Origin: Flavipsychrobacter sp.
Lineage (GTDB): Bacteria > Bacteroidota > Bacteroidia > Chitinophagales > Chitinophagaceae
Assembly (NCBI GenBank): GCA_016786665.1
Contig: JAEUVZ010000058.1
Coordinates: forward strand, 28,627 to 92,626
Direction: 5' to 3'
Length of the DNA: 64,000 nucleotides
In this document: in pieces, positions 26,421 to 34,246 of the stretch
How the letters are laid out: the number at the start of each line of letters is the position of its first letter
Numbering within the stretch: the first letter of the stretch is position 1
Notes under the pieces: generated by a model
Told to the model about the DNA's origin: nothing
The model's input: the letters and a program-made list of their open reading frames with translations, nothing else
Databases searched by the model: none
Program-made: the position numbers and the translations under genes

Positions 26421-27988
26421 CAGTCAATATCGTAGAATATCCTGAAGTTCGTTTTTATATCCAGGGGCACTTCCGGCAGGGGATGGCCCTTGCTGTTGCG
26501 GGGCTGGTAACCCGCGCCGTCCGCCTCCCGGGCAAAGTGCAGGTAGTATTTTACCTTCCGCAGGCTCATTTCCGCCATCAGTTGCTCGTGCGAGGGTGCG
26601 TTGATAGGGTGATAATAGTGAAAGTCGTCCATATAGTACGACAGGCGTATCACCCGCTCCTTTTCCGCACCGGGCTGTGGATTGCCGGTAAAGCCTCCTT
26701 TCAGCCCGGCTCTTTGCAGGGCGTCAGCTATCTGGCGGTCTTCCAGGCCATTGCGGTACATTTCCTTTAGCTTCATCACCGGGTGGCACACGTAGCACAG
26801 CGCCAGCAAGTAGAGCGCCGCTTTGTACACGCGCGGCTCTGTCTGCCTCATAGCTTTTGCCAGCAGCAGGGCCAGCGGCACCATACTCAGCGGCACCATA
26901 TACCACAGGTAGCGCTCTTCTGAAACAACCACGGTATAGCCCAGCGGCAGCAGGAGCATAGAGGCCGACAACAGTTCCAGCCGCGCCGGAAAATGACTGC
27001 GTATCCTGGCCGACAACACCAGTGCCAGGCCAAACAGTATAGCCAGCATCAGGAAGGGCGATAGCGCCCCCAGGTCGGTACCCATTTTAGAGAGGTTGTA
27101 CACTACGCGCATAGCCTGTGAGCGCGCAAAGCCTGCCGCGGTGCCCTGGTAGGGCATCACCTTGCCTACCAGGTAGGGGTCTTCCCACAGGTAGGGCGAG
27201 CCGGGGTGCGCGGGTGGCACCAGGTAGCGGTATTCGTCTTTCCAGTATTGTTTGCCGTTCAGTACCCACGAGGTATTCAGGCTGCCGGCGGTGCCAATGG
27301 TCCAGGTATCGTATTTCTGGTGCAGTGCCAGCACCCACCCGAAAGCCATCACCAGTGTAAGCCCGGCAATGGTGAGCAACCCTTTTATCCTCCCGCTGCG
27401 GTCAGCGTCCCGGCGGGCCATCCAGGCGAATGCCGCCGTTTGCAGCACCACAAAAGGCAGGGCGTAGGCTTTGGCATAGTAGGCCAGCCCACCCGCAATG
27501 CCTCCCGCTATCCAGTAGCCGGGCCAGGCGGCGAATCGCTCGCTGACGGTTATCCGCAGCAATGCCAGCAGGAAAAAACACATCCACAGGTCGGCAAACC
27601 ATTGCAGGTACACGGCGTAGCAAAGGAACAAGGTAAGTGCCGCGCCCATCAGCCACTGCACCACCCGCCCCAGCGAGAAGCGCAGGAAAAAAGACTGGCT
27701 GAGCGCCACTATGCCGGCGGCTGCCAGCGTGTCGATAATAATAGCCGAGGGTATGGGCTGCAGGCCGCTCTTTAGCAGCAGGGCCACCAGCCAGCAGCTC
27801 CAGGGGCTCCAGTAGCCGTTAATGGCGGTAGCCACATCGCCCGCGGCATACCGGCGCGCTATGGTCAGGTAGGCTATAGAGTCCGCATCCAGGCAGCCCC
27901 CGTAATAGGGGTACAGCAGGTACACCAGCAGCCCCAGGGCTGCCGTCGTTACCAGGGCGGGTACGTAGCGTTGCAGGTGCGGCATCAT
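26420..27988 (-). CDS. GT-C-like polytopic membrane protein, paralogue 2
   Basis: A 522-residue membrane protein of the same architecture as its downstream neighbour. The outer-loop motif is CLDADSIAYLTIARRY. Ten or so hydrophobic segments precede a soluble C-terminal part ending LPEVPLDIKTNFRIF. The start overlaps the upstream gene stop by four bases (ATGA), and a second ATG directly follows the first. A 40-base DNA stretch around the NGYWSPWSC codons is identical in the two paralogues (near 26224-26263 and 27785-27824), which points to strong constraint or gene conversion. Function unproven. Confidence 0.7.
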   Translation of the reverse strand: MMPHLQRYVPALVTTAALGLLVYLLYPYYGGCLDADSIAYLTIARRYAAGDVATAINGYWSPWSCWLVALLLKSGLQPIPSAIIIDTLAAAGIVALSQSFFLRFSLGRVVQWLMGAALTLFLCYAVYLQWFADLWMCFFLLALLRITVSERFAAWPGYWIAGGIAGGLAYYAKAYALPFVVLQTAAFAWMARRDADRSGRIKGLLTIAGLTLVMAFGWVLALHQKYDTWTIGTAGSLNTSWVLNGKQYWKDEYRYLVPPAHPGSPYLWEDPYLVGKVMPYQGTAAGFARSQAMRVVYNLSKMGTDLGALSPFLMLAILFGLALVLSARIRSHFPARLELLSASMLLLPLGYTVVVSEERYLWYMVPLSMVPLALLLAKAMRQTEPRVYKAALYLLALCYVCHPVMKLKEMYRNGLEDRQIADALQRAGLKGGFTGNPQPGAEKERVIRLSYYMDDFHYYHPINAPSHEQLMAEMSLRKVKYYLHFAREADGAGYQPRNSKGHPLPEVPLDIKTNFRIFYDID

Positions 27989-29328
27989 GCAGGCACCTCC
28001 TTTTTTCGTTCCTCCCGCCAGTGCGCGAAGCCCGTTACCGCACAGCCTATCACCATCAGCGATATCGGCAGAAAATAATGGGTATTGGCAATGGGGCCCG
28101 TAGTAAGGGCAAAGTAGCAGAACACCCCGGCCAGCAGCAACCGCACCGGCAGCAATACACGGCGGCTGCGCAGGAACAGGACAACACCCGCCAGCCGCAA
28201 CAGGTTAAAAAGAAACACCACCAGCGCTACCAGCAGCGACGGGTTATTTTTTATATAGCCGGGCAGGGCTTTTATTCCCTGCTCTTTTAAGGTGGCTTTA
28301 AAGCCCTTACCGCCTACATCATACAGTTGGGCCAGGGTCAGCTTGCCGGTAAAAAGGTCTATTTCCGACTTGCCGGGCTCTATAAAGTAGCGCGCGCTGT
28401 GCTTCAGGTGGAACGCCGTGTAGGGCACAAAATGGCTTTTCAGCAAGGCTATTCCACGGGCGTTGGCGTAGTCGTATCGTTCTGCGTAGTTCTCTATCGA
28501 GTCCAGCCGCGCCTGCTCTACGGCCAGGAATGCTCTTGCTTTTCGCCCGCCTTCTTTTTCAGAGTAGTAAAAGTAGTTGTAGTAAATAGCGTTGAAAGCC
28601 TGGTTGCTGGAAAAATGAAACTTGCCGGTGCGTTGCAGGTTCCAGTAGTTATACATCAGCACGGCCAGCAGGGGCAGTATCCCCAGGCCCAGCGCGCGCA
28701 GCAGCGGCATCCGGCCGCGGAAGGCCCATAGCAGCACCAGGGCCAGGTGCACCACTACAAAGGGGTACAGCACCGGCTTCACAAAAAGGCCCGCTATCAG
28801 CGCCAGGCTGGCGAGCGCCGCGTGGCTCCACCGGCGGTGCTGCAGCAGGCGCACCATTTGCAGCAGGTATATCAGGGTAAAGGTCTGCAGCAGTATCTCG
28901 GGCGATATCGTGTTGGCATAGATGAACTGTATCGGGTATGCCAGCAGCAGCACCAGCAGCAGCCAGTCGTAGCCCCCCCGGTAACCTATCACCGTCAGCC
29001 CCCGCCTCAGGTACCAGATATTGAACATAGACAGCACATTCTGAAGCACCAGCACTATCCAGTTGTTTACAGAAAAGACATACACCAGCGAGAGGAACAA
29101 GGGGTACAGGGGTTGCCGCTGGGTCATGTATTCGGGCTGCACGGGCAGTGCCGGGTTGCCGCTATAAAAAAACCAGCGGTCCAGGATGTTCACCGCCTCA
29201 TAAATGTATTCAAACGAATCGCCCATGTATATCTGTCTATACAGGCAGGCCAGCAAAAAGAAGGCAATATGGTAAATGGCGACTACCGCCATAAACTTTT
29301 TGCCCGACACATTACTGGTATTACTCAT
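27985..29328 (-). CDS. GT39-like polytopic membrane protein
   Basis: A 447-residue protein with about ten membrane segments, first gene of a three-gene operon with tightly overlapping ends. The first outer loop has YMGDSFEYIYEAVNILD, with acidic residues where GT-C glycosyltransferases place their catalytic base, and later TQRQPLYPLFLSLVYVFS resembles PMT_2-domain proteins. It is only distantly related to the two downstream proteins. It probably works with them in transferring sugars to a lipid or surface polymer, inferred from fold and operon structure. Confidence 0.7.
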   Translation of the reverse strand: MSNTSNVSGKKFMAVVAIYHIAFFLLACLYRQIYMGDSFEYIYEAVNILDRWFFYSGNPALPVQPEYMTQRQPLYPLFLSLVYVFSVNNWIVLVLQNVLSMFNIWYLRRGLTVIGYRGGYDWLLLVLLLAYPIQFIYANTISPEILLQTFTLIYLLQMVRLLQHRRWSHAALASLALIAGLFVKPVLYPFVVVHLALVLLWAFRGRMPLLRALGLGILPLLAVLMYNYWNLQRTGKFHFSSNQAFNAIYYNYFYYSEKEGGRKARAFLAVEQARLDSIENYAERYDYANARGIALLKSHFVPYTAFHLKHSARYFIEPGKSEIDLFTGKLTLAQLYDVGGKGFKATLKEQGIKALPGYIKNNPSLLVALVVFLFNLLRLAGVVLFLRSRRVLLPVRLLLAGVFCYFALTTGPIANTHYFLPISLMVIGCAVTGFAHWREERKKEVPA

Positions 29329-29418
29329 TTATTGCATTGAAAATCAAACAAATATAAGATTCCGAAGCCTCCAGCCGAAAAAACTGTTAACAGGCGTACG
29401 AAAATTAAAGATATTATT

Positions 29419-29426
29419 TAACTTTA
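29419..29426 (+). promoter_or_regulatory. -7 element of the small exported protein pair
   Basis: TAACTTTA matches TAnnTTTG at 7 of 8 positions and lies 22 bases before the ATG at 29448. Confidence 0.4.
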
Positions 29427-29447
29427 ATCTTTTAAGAACAACGTGTC

Positions 29448-29819
29448 ATGAAAAAATTATTATTCTGTATAGGCCTCTTCATCGCCGCCTCCAATGTCAC
29501 TTACGCCCAAAGCGGCAGCGCCCAGACCGGGTTTGTAGCCACCACTACCGAGATCACCAAAGGGGGTAACGTAGTAGCTACTTACGACCGTAAAGAAACC
29601 CGCATGCCCAACGGTAAAGTGGAAATGGTAATGACCTTTAAAGACGCAAGCGGTGCGGTAGTGGCTACAGCTACCATACCATACCAGCAGAAGGGCATGG
29701 CTACTTCTATTAAGACAGCCCGCGACAACAAAGAACAGCGCCTGGTGCTGAAAGGCAAAATGGACACGGAAATGGCTACCGAAATAGCTAACCAACTGGC
29801 CGCCGGAAAATACCTGTAA
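29448..29819 (+). CDS. Small exported protein of unknown function, copy A
   Basis: 123 residues. A signal peptide (MKKLLFCIGLFIAASNVTYAQ) precedes a mature domain of about 100 residues with mixed strands (VVATYDRKETRMPNGKVEMVMTFKD) and an amphipathic C-terminal helix ending MATEIANQLAAGKYL. I recognise no family. The next gene, 4 bases later, encodes a diverged homologue: both start MK(K/R)xLFCIG, have a PNGK/PNGT turn and end in a helix followed by KYL. Co-transcription and likeness suggest a duplicated periplasmic or surface protein. Confidence 0.75.
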   Translation: MKKLLFCIGLFIAASNVTYAQSGSAQTGFVATTTEITKGGNVVATYDRKETRMPNGKVEMVMTFKDASGAVVATATIPYQQKGMATSIKTARDNKEQRLVLKGKMDTEMATEIANQLAAGKYL

Positions 29820-29823
29820 GTAC

Positions 29824-30210
29824 ATGAAGCGTTTTCTTTTTTGCATAGGCTTCGCCATAGCCTCTGTGGCTTCGTATGCGCAGGAGCAGGCCGAAGCACC
29901 TAAGTACGAACTGGTGGAACGAAACCGCCGGATGCCCTTCGTAACCAGCGATGGATACGTAAAGCAGGACAATAAGGTCATCACCTACTACACCATCGAA
30001 AAGGCGGGCGAAACCGGGAAGAAGTTCCGCTACACGCTGCCCAACGGCACGGCGGTAGCTGAAGCTTTTATTAAGCACGACAACATGGGAAAGATGGTGG
30101 TAACCACCATGATAGACAACAAGAAGCACACCGTAGGCGTGAAGAACATCACCGAAATGGACATTGCTCGCGAAGTGGCCATGTTCCTGTCCGACAATAA
30201 GTACCTTTAG
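29824..30210 (+). CDS. Small exported protein of unknown function, copy B
   Basis: 128 residues, starting 4 bases after copy A. Signal peptide MKRFLFCIGFAIASVASYAQ. The mature part has KVITYYTIEKAGETGKKFRYTLPNG, then VVTTMIDNKKHTVGVKNI and a final helix EMDIAREVAMFLSDNKYL parallel to that of copy A. It is basic and has no cysteine after the signal peptide. No known domain. A strong terminator for this two-gene unit lies in the tail of the opposite-strand gene. Confidence 0.75.
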   Translation: MKRFLFCIGFAIASVASYAQEQAEAPKYELVERNRRMPFVTSDGYVKQDNKVITYYTIEKAGETGKKFRYTLPNGTAVAEAFIKHDNMGKMVVTTMIDNKKHTVGVKNITEMDIAREVAMFLSDNKYL

Positions 30211-30239
30211 TTTACACCGCTATACATAACAGTTTTGGT

Positions 30240-31046
30240 TTAATCCTCTCGTTGACCCGGGAGGATTTTTTTCTGGAGCTCTTTCATGTAAGGAGTGGCC
30301 AGGCGCATACGGCTGCCGTACCAGCTAAACATTTCACCGTCCACCAGTAGCACATCAGCATTCGGGAGTACCTCTTTTATTTCGGCTATGTGCTGCTCTT
30401 TAAAAGGAAACGGTTCTGACGAAAGTAATACCAGTTCGGGGTCAGCTTCTTTAAGTTCTTCCAGGCTGATTTCAGGGTAACGCGCGCGCGCTTTAAAGAC
30501 GTTCTCAAAGTCCATCGCCTCCACCATGTGGCTGATAAATGTATCCCCACCCACTGTCATCCATGGCTTGTACCAAATGAAATATGCCGTTCTTACTGGT
30601 CTATCTGCCTTACGAAAGCCATAAAACCCAAGTTCTATTTCCCGCCCCAGGTGGAACGCCGCATCTTCTTTCCCTACCAGTTTGCCCACATGTGCTATCA
30701 TTTCCAGGGCGTCCACTATCGTATGTATATCACTCACCCACACCGGGAACTCACGGGCCAGTTCTTCTATCTGCTGCTGGGTATTTTCTTCTTTGTTGGC
30801 TATTATCAGGTCGGGCTGCAGGGCGCGTATTTTATCCAGGTGCAGTTGCTTGGTGCCGCCTACCCTCGTTTTACTCCGAAACCAACTTTCAGGGTGTACA
30901 CAGAATTTCGTGATGCCCACCACTTCATCTTCCAGCCCCAGGTCGTGCAGCAGCTCCGTCTGCGAGGGCACTACCGACACGATGCGCTTCGGCGGAAACG
31001 GTATCTCCACTACCCTGCCCATCATATCGGTGAAGCGGCGTTTCAT
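30240..31046 (-). CDS. Helical-backbone metal receptor (BtuF/TroA-like) without signal peptide
   Basis: A 268-residue protein with the two-lobe class III substrate-binding fold: FPPKRIVSVVPSQTELLHDLGLEDEVVGIT, RVGGTKQLHLDKIRALQPDLIIANKEEN, then a long helix and a second lobe with ISLEELKEADPELVLLSSEP. This is the family that binds cobalamin or metal chelates for ABC importers. There is no signal peptide or lipobox, and no permease or ATPase nearby, so it may act in the cytoplasm, an oddity shared by other Bacteroidota members as far as I recall. The upstream gene is a small membrane protein whose stop abuts this start with no gap. Confidence 0.75.
   Translation of the reverse strand: MKRRFTDMMGRVVEIPFPPKRIVSVVPSQTELLHDLGLEDEVVGITKFCVHPESWFRSKTRVGGTKQLHLDKIRALQPDLIIANKEENTQQQIEELAREFPVWVSDIHTIVDALEMIAHVGKLVGKEDAAFHLGREIELGFYGFRKADRPVRTAYFIWYKPWMTVGGDTFISHMVEAMDFENVFKARARYPEISLEELKEADPELVLLSSEPFPFKEQHIAEIKEVLPNADVLLVDGEMFSWYGSRMRLATPYMKELQKKILPGQRED
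30242..30272 (+). terminator. Terminator of the exported pair, embedded in the opposite gene
   Basis: AATCCTC (30242-30248) pairs with GAGGATT (30261-30267), extended by one or two pairs inside, followed by seven T on the plus strand. The same bases encode the last ten or so residues and part of the stop of the minus-strand metal receptor. Confidence 0.8.
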
Positions 31047-31439
31047 TTATTGATTAAATCGGCGGAAGTGAAACAGCACCAGGAAGCTGAACAGCAGCGC
31101 CGGCAGCCACAGGGTACTCACATAGGTACCCATCAGCGCGTCACGGCGAAAGTCGTTATCTACCGCGTAGTAAAAGTACAGGAACAGCCCGGTATTAGCC
31201 ATCGTAAGAACGATGTACGATACAGCCGCCCACCTGCGCAGGTCGCAGGTGTACAGCCAGCTCACCGTAAAGGCCAGCAGCCACACCACCTCCATGTAGT
31301 AGTCGGTTATTTTTACGCCCCAGTTCAGCAACAGCATCAGCAGGAACACCAGCACATGAAATAACCCTATGGCGGGAAACAACTTCGGTGCCTTGCTCCT
31401 GATATCCTTTATAAATACTCCTATATCCCTGGTGGCCAT
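31047..31439 (-). CDS. Four-helix membrane protein of unknown function
   Basis: 130 residues with four predicted membrane helices (IGLFHVLVFLLMLLLNW, VVWLLAFTVSWLYTC, ISYIVLTMANTGLFLYFYY-like, and LPALLFSFLVLFHF). The N-terminus is short and basic. I recognise no family. Its stop codon directly abuts the start of the metal receptor gene, so the two are surely co-transcribed and possibly work together, for example as a minimal envelope-linked uptake or sensing pair; that is speculation. Confidence 0.65.
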   Translation of the reverse strand: MATRDIGVFIKDIRSKAPKLFPAIGLFHVLVFLLMLLLNWGVKITDYYMEVVWLLAFTVSWLYTCDLRRWAAVSYIVLTMANTGLFLYFYYAVDNDFRRDALMGTYVSTLWLPALLFSFLVLFHFRRFNQ

Positions 31440-31491
31440 TATACTGGTCGCTATTTTATTTTTATATCTTTCTTACGCTACACCAATCCTC

Positions 31492-31643
31492 CCCCCGTTG
31501 TCATCGCGTGGCACGCCTGCCCGCCGAGCAATAGCTCCCCACCCGTTGTCATCGCGAGGCACGAAGCGATCTAACCAGCTTCTTAAACACCAATCCTCCC
31601 CACCCGTTGTCATCGCGAGGCACGAAGCGATCTAACCAGCTTC
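31492..31643. repeat. REP-like extragenic repeats, two good copies and one degenerate
   Basis: Copies at about 31540-31582 and 31601-31643 read CCGTTGTCATCGCGAGGCAC then GAAGCGATCTAACCAGCTTC, 61 bases apart; a third, altered copy starts near 31492. They belong to the same family as the elements at 22949, 23167 and 23469 (shared CCGTTGTCA, GCGAGG, CTAACCAGCTTC). No gene is present between 31440 and 31689. Confidence 0.75.
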
Positions 31644-31689
31644 CTACACACCAATCCCCCCAAACACCCCACAGGGCATCCCCCGCGTA

Positions 31690-33063
31690 TTACTTCGAGA
31701 AAGCATTCAGCACATCATACTTCGTCAGTATGTGGTACTGCCCGCTTTCGTCCTGGGTCAGTATCGCGCCATTGTCTTTGGTTATGTAGTGCGTCAGCCT
31801 GTCCAGCTTGGTATTCATGTCCACCACCGGCATGGCGGCTTCCTTCACATCACCTATCAGCATATCCTTCACATCCGCCTGCTCTATCATCCGCTTAAAG
31901 AGGCCACTCTGCGTTATCGTACCCGTCACCTCACCGTTCAGCATCACCGGTATCTGCTCTATGTCATACTTCTTCATCAGCTCTATACCGTCCGATACTT
32001 TGGCGTTCTCGTCTATCGTCACCAGGCGGCGGCGGCCCAGTCCGCCCAGCAGGTCTTTCACCGTCTGCACGTCCAGGAAGCCCCGGTCCATCATCCACTC
32101 ATCGTTGTATATTTTAGCTACATAGCGGCTGCCGTGGTCGTGGAAGATAACCACTACCAGGTCGTCCTTGGTTAGCTGGCTTTTCAGCTGGTTCAGGCCG
32201 GCTATCACCGAGCCCGCCGAATAGCCCACAAATATGCCTTCTTCCTTCGTGATGCGGCGCGCCATTACAGCGCCATCCTTATCCGTTACCTTTTCAAAGT
32301 GGTCGAGCGCCGTGCGGTCGTAGTTCTCCGGCAGAAAGTCCTCGCCAAAGCCCTCCGAGATATAAGGGTGAACCTCACCCATATCCAGTTCCCCGGTATC
32401 AAACCACTTTTTCAGCAGCGAGCCATAGGTATCTATCGCCCACACCTTTATGTTGGGGTTCTTTTCTTTCAGGTATTTGCCCGTGCCCACTATGGTCCCA
32501 CCGGTTCCGGCAGCCACCACCAGGTGGGTCACCTTGCCCTCGGTTTGTTCCCATATTTCGGGGCCCGTTTGCTCGTAGTGCGCCTGCCGGTTGGCCAGGT
32601 TATCATACTGGTTTACATACCACGAGTTGGGTATCTCCGTAGCCAGCCGCTTCGATACCGAGTAGTACGAGCGCGGATCTTCCGGCTCCACATTGGTAGG
32701 GCACACGATCACCTCGGCGCCCATCGCCTTCAGTATATCAGCCTTCTCTTTCGATTGCTTATCCGTAGTGGCAAAGATGCACTTGTAGCCCTTTATAATG
32801 GCCGCCATCGCCAGGCCCATACCCGTATTGCCACTCGTGCCCTCTATGATGGTGCCGCCCGGCTTTATCTTGCCCTCCTGCTCAGCCACCTCCAGCATCT
32901 TCAGGGCCATCCGGTCCTTAATGGAATTACCCGGGTTGAACGTCTCCACCTTGGCATACACCGGGCAGGGCAACTCCGAAGTCACCTTATTCAGTTTCAC
33001 CAGTGGAGTATTCCCAATGGTCTGGAGGATATTGTCGTAAACACGCTTTGCAGTATTACCCAT
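31690..33063 (-). CDS. cbs: Cystathionine beta-synthase with C-terminal CBS domain pair
   Basis: A 457-residue PLP enzyme. The catalytic domain (1-325) has Lys49 in TFNPGNSIKDRMA as the PLP-binding lysine, GTSGNTGMGLAMA as the substrate loop and VAAGTGGTIVGTG binding the cofactor phosphate. Residues 335-455 are two CBS motifs (LVTIDENAKVSDGIELMKK and AMPVVDMNTKLDRLTHYI), a regulatory module that may bind adenosyl ligands. There is no haem-binding N-terminal extension as in animals. It condenses serine (or activated serine) with homocysteine in transsulfuration. A TACCTTCG -7-like element lies at 33088-33095. Confidence 0.92.
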   Translation of the reverse strand: MGNTAKRVYDNILQTIGNTPLVKLNKVTSELPCPVYAKVETFNPGNSIKDRMALKMLEVAEQEGKIKPGGTIIEGTSGNTGMGLAMAAIIKGYKCIFATTDKQSKEKADILKAMGAEVIVCPTNVEPEDPRSYYSVSKRLATEIPNSWYVNQYDNLANRQAHYEQTGPEIWEQTEGKVTHLVVAAGTGGTIVGTGKYLKEKNPNIKVWAIDTYGSLLKKWFDTGELDMGEVHPYISEGFGEDFLPENYDRTALDHFEKVTDKDGAVMARRITKEEGIFVGYSAGSVIAGLNQLKSQLTKDDLVVVIFHDHGSRYVAKIYNDEWMMDRGFLDVQTVKDLLGGLGRRRLVTIDENAKVSDGIELMKKYDIEQIPVMLNGEVTGTITQSGLFKRMIEQADVKDMLIGDVKEAAMPVVDMNTKLDRLTHYITKDNGAILTQDESGQYHILTKYDVLNAFSK

Positions 33064-33087
33064 AATATATTATCTAAAAACTTGCCG

Positions 33088-33095
33088 CGAAGGTA
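33088..33095 (-). promoter_or_regulatory. Putative -7 element of the cystathionine beta-synthase gene
   Basis: On the minus strand TACCTTCG matches TAnnTTTG at 7 of 8 positions, 24 bases before the ATG. Confidence 0.4.
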
Positions 33096-33132
33096 AGAAA
33101 AATTGAGGGGAGGTATTATATTGTTTCCTGCT

Positions 33133-33614
33133 ATGCAATTAAATACTCTGAGAACATTGGCCCTGTCATTATCGCTTCTTTTGAGCAGCTGTTCCAATCC
33201 TCCCCAAAAGCACTCCATTATTAAAAAAACAATCTGTTACCTACGGGATTTTACCCTATATCTAACCGATTTACAGATTTTGAACGTACGCTTCCACTAG
33301 AGGGCGGCTACAAATACTTCCTTGTACCCCGCCCCATCGTAACAGCTGCTGATATTAAGAAGGCTACGGCAGAGTATGAGCAAAGGGGCAAGAAGAATAT
33401 ACTCAAATTGCAGTTTGCCGAAGAGGGGACAAAAGCATTGGCAGCGTTTACGGAACAAAAAGGAAAAAGTATCGGATTAATTGTTGATGACGAACTACTG
33501 CTTGTGGCAACCATTCAAGGAACTATCACAACCGGGCAAATCGAAATCGGGTCGTTGACATCGGAAGAGATAGCAAACACCATAAACAGCATTAACCATT
33601 CAAAGAAGAAATGA
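33133..33614 (+). pseudogene. Lipoprotein with SecDF-P1-head-like domain, frame broken at an A7 run
   Basis: The first frame opens at 33133 with a lipoprotein signal (LSLSLLLSSCSNPP) and stops at 33300. A second frame, shifted by -1, is open from 33225 and continues to 33614 as NNLLPTGFYPISNRF ... GGYKYFLVPRPIVTAADIKKA ... LQFAEEGTKALAAFTEQKGKSIGLIVDDELL and GQIEIGSLTSEEIANTI. That pattern resembles the head subdomain of SecD/SecF periplasmic regions. The break lies at AAAAAAA (33223-33229); eight A would fuse the frames into one protein of about 160 residues. It may be a true one-base deletion, a sequencing error, or a gene expressed by slippage. Composition is more AT-rich than its neighbours. 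Confidence 0.75.
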
Positions 33615-33790
33615 TCACCCGATAGAACCGTCATTTCGAACGAAGTGAAATGTTCTCTGAACATTGAAAGCAGAGAGAAATCCGCTGAGAAATAGTACTG
33701 AAGTCTAATAGAGTTCCCCCTCTGTCTGCCCCCTGTCAGCCTGAGCGGTAGTCGAAGGCTTGTTGAGGAATAGAACCGAACGCCCCATCG
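33615..33790. repeat. Extragenic palindromic elements after the broken lipoprotein gene
   Basis: GTCATTTCGAACGAAGTGAA (33630-33649) with a following AGAGAGAAATCCGCTGAG resembles one widespread bacterial intergenic repeat type, and GTCAGCCTGAGCGGTAGTCG near 33737 resembles another. Both look like decayed single copies. Nothing coding is seen here. Confidence 0.5.
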
Positions 33791-33974
33791 AGCACCACTC
33801 ATACTACTCTTCAACGAGCACCACTCCGGAATAGCATTTAAACCGCAACTACAAGCCAATCAAAAACACCGTCACGCGAAGCGCCACCGTGTGGATATCT
33901 ACCACCCCATCCCCCGCCAAAAAACAGTAAATTACAGCTAGGCAATATGCCGCCCAACACAGGCCCGCCATGCG

Positions 33975-34164
33975 ATGTAAGTATAACACAACTGTATGTA
34001 ACCCACTGTTCCCAACCTGTAGTTGTCTGTCGCTATGATGTAACTGACTGATAGCAAAATGTAACTATAATGTAACTAAACCAAAGCAAAATGTAACCAT
34101 CCCTGGGCGTTATCATTGATAATCAACCACTTACAGAACCCACCACTTCTAAGTCCGATGTAAG
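33975..34164. promoter_or_regulatory. Array of seven ATGTAA(C/G) heptamers in helical phase
   Basis: Heptamers start at 33975, 33996, 34038, 34059, 34070, 34091 and 34158; five end in C and the outer two in G. Intervals are 21, 42, 21, 11, 21 and 67 bases, so the first six lie close to multiples of 10.5 and on the same DNA face. TTATCATTGATAA (34110-34122) is a palindrome inside the array. The array ends about 80 bases before the small membrane protein gene at 34247. Tandem 11- and 21-base spacing is how OmpR/PhoB- and LytTR-type regulators bind; which, if any, binds here is unknown. Confidence 0.45.
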
Positions 34165-34246
34165 TAAAAAAACAACAGTAAAATCCTCAGTGGCGCTACC
34201 GCCTGCCATGGCATAGCTTTTATCCCCATGTCACTAAAAAAAAGAC

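Noticed and set aside
33975..34164. Iteron-type replication origin
   Set aside because: Phased direct repeats recall iterons, but there is no rep gene, DnaA box cluster or other plasmid sign in this chromosomal context.
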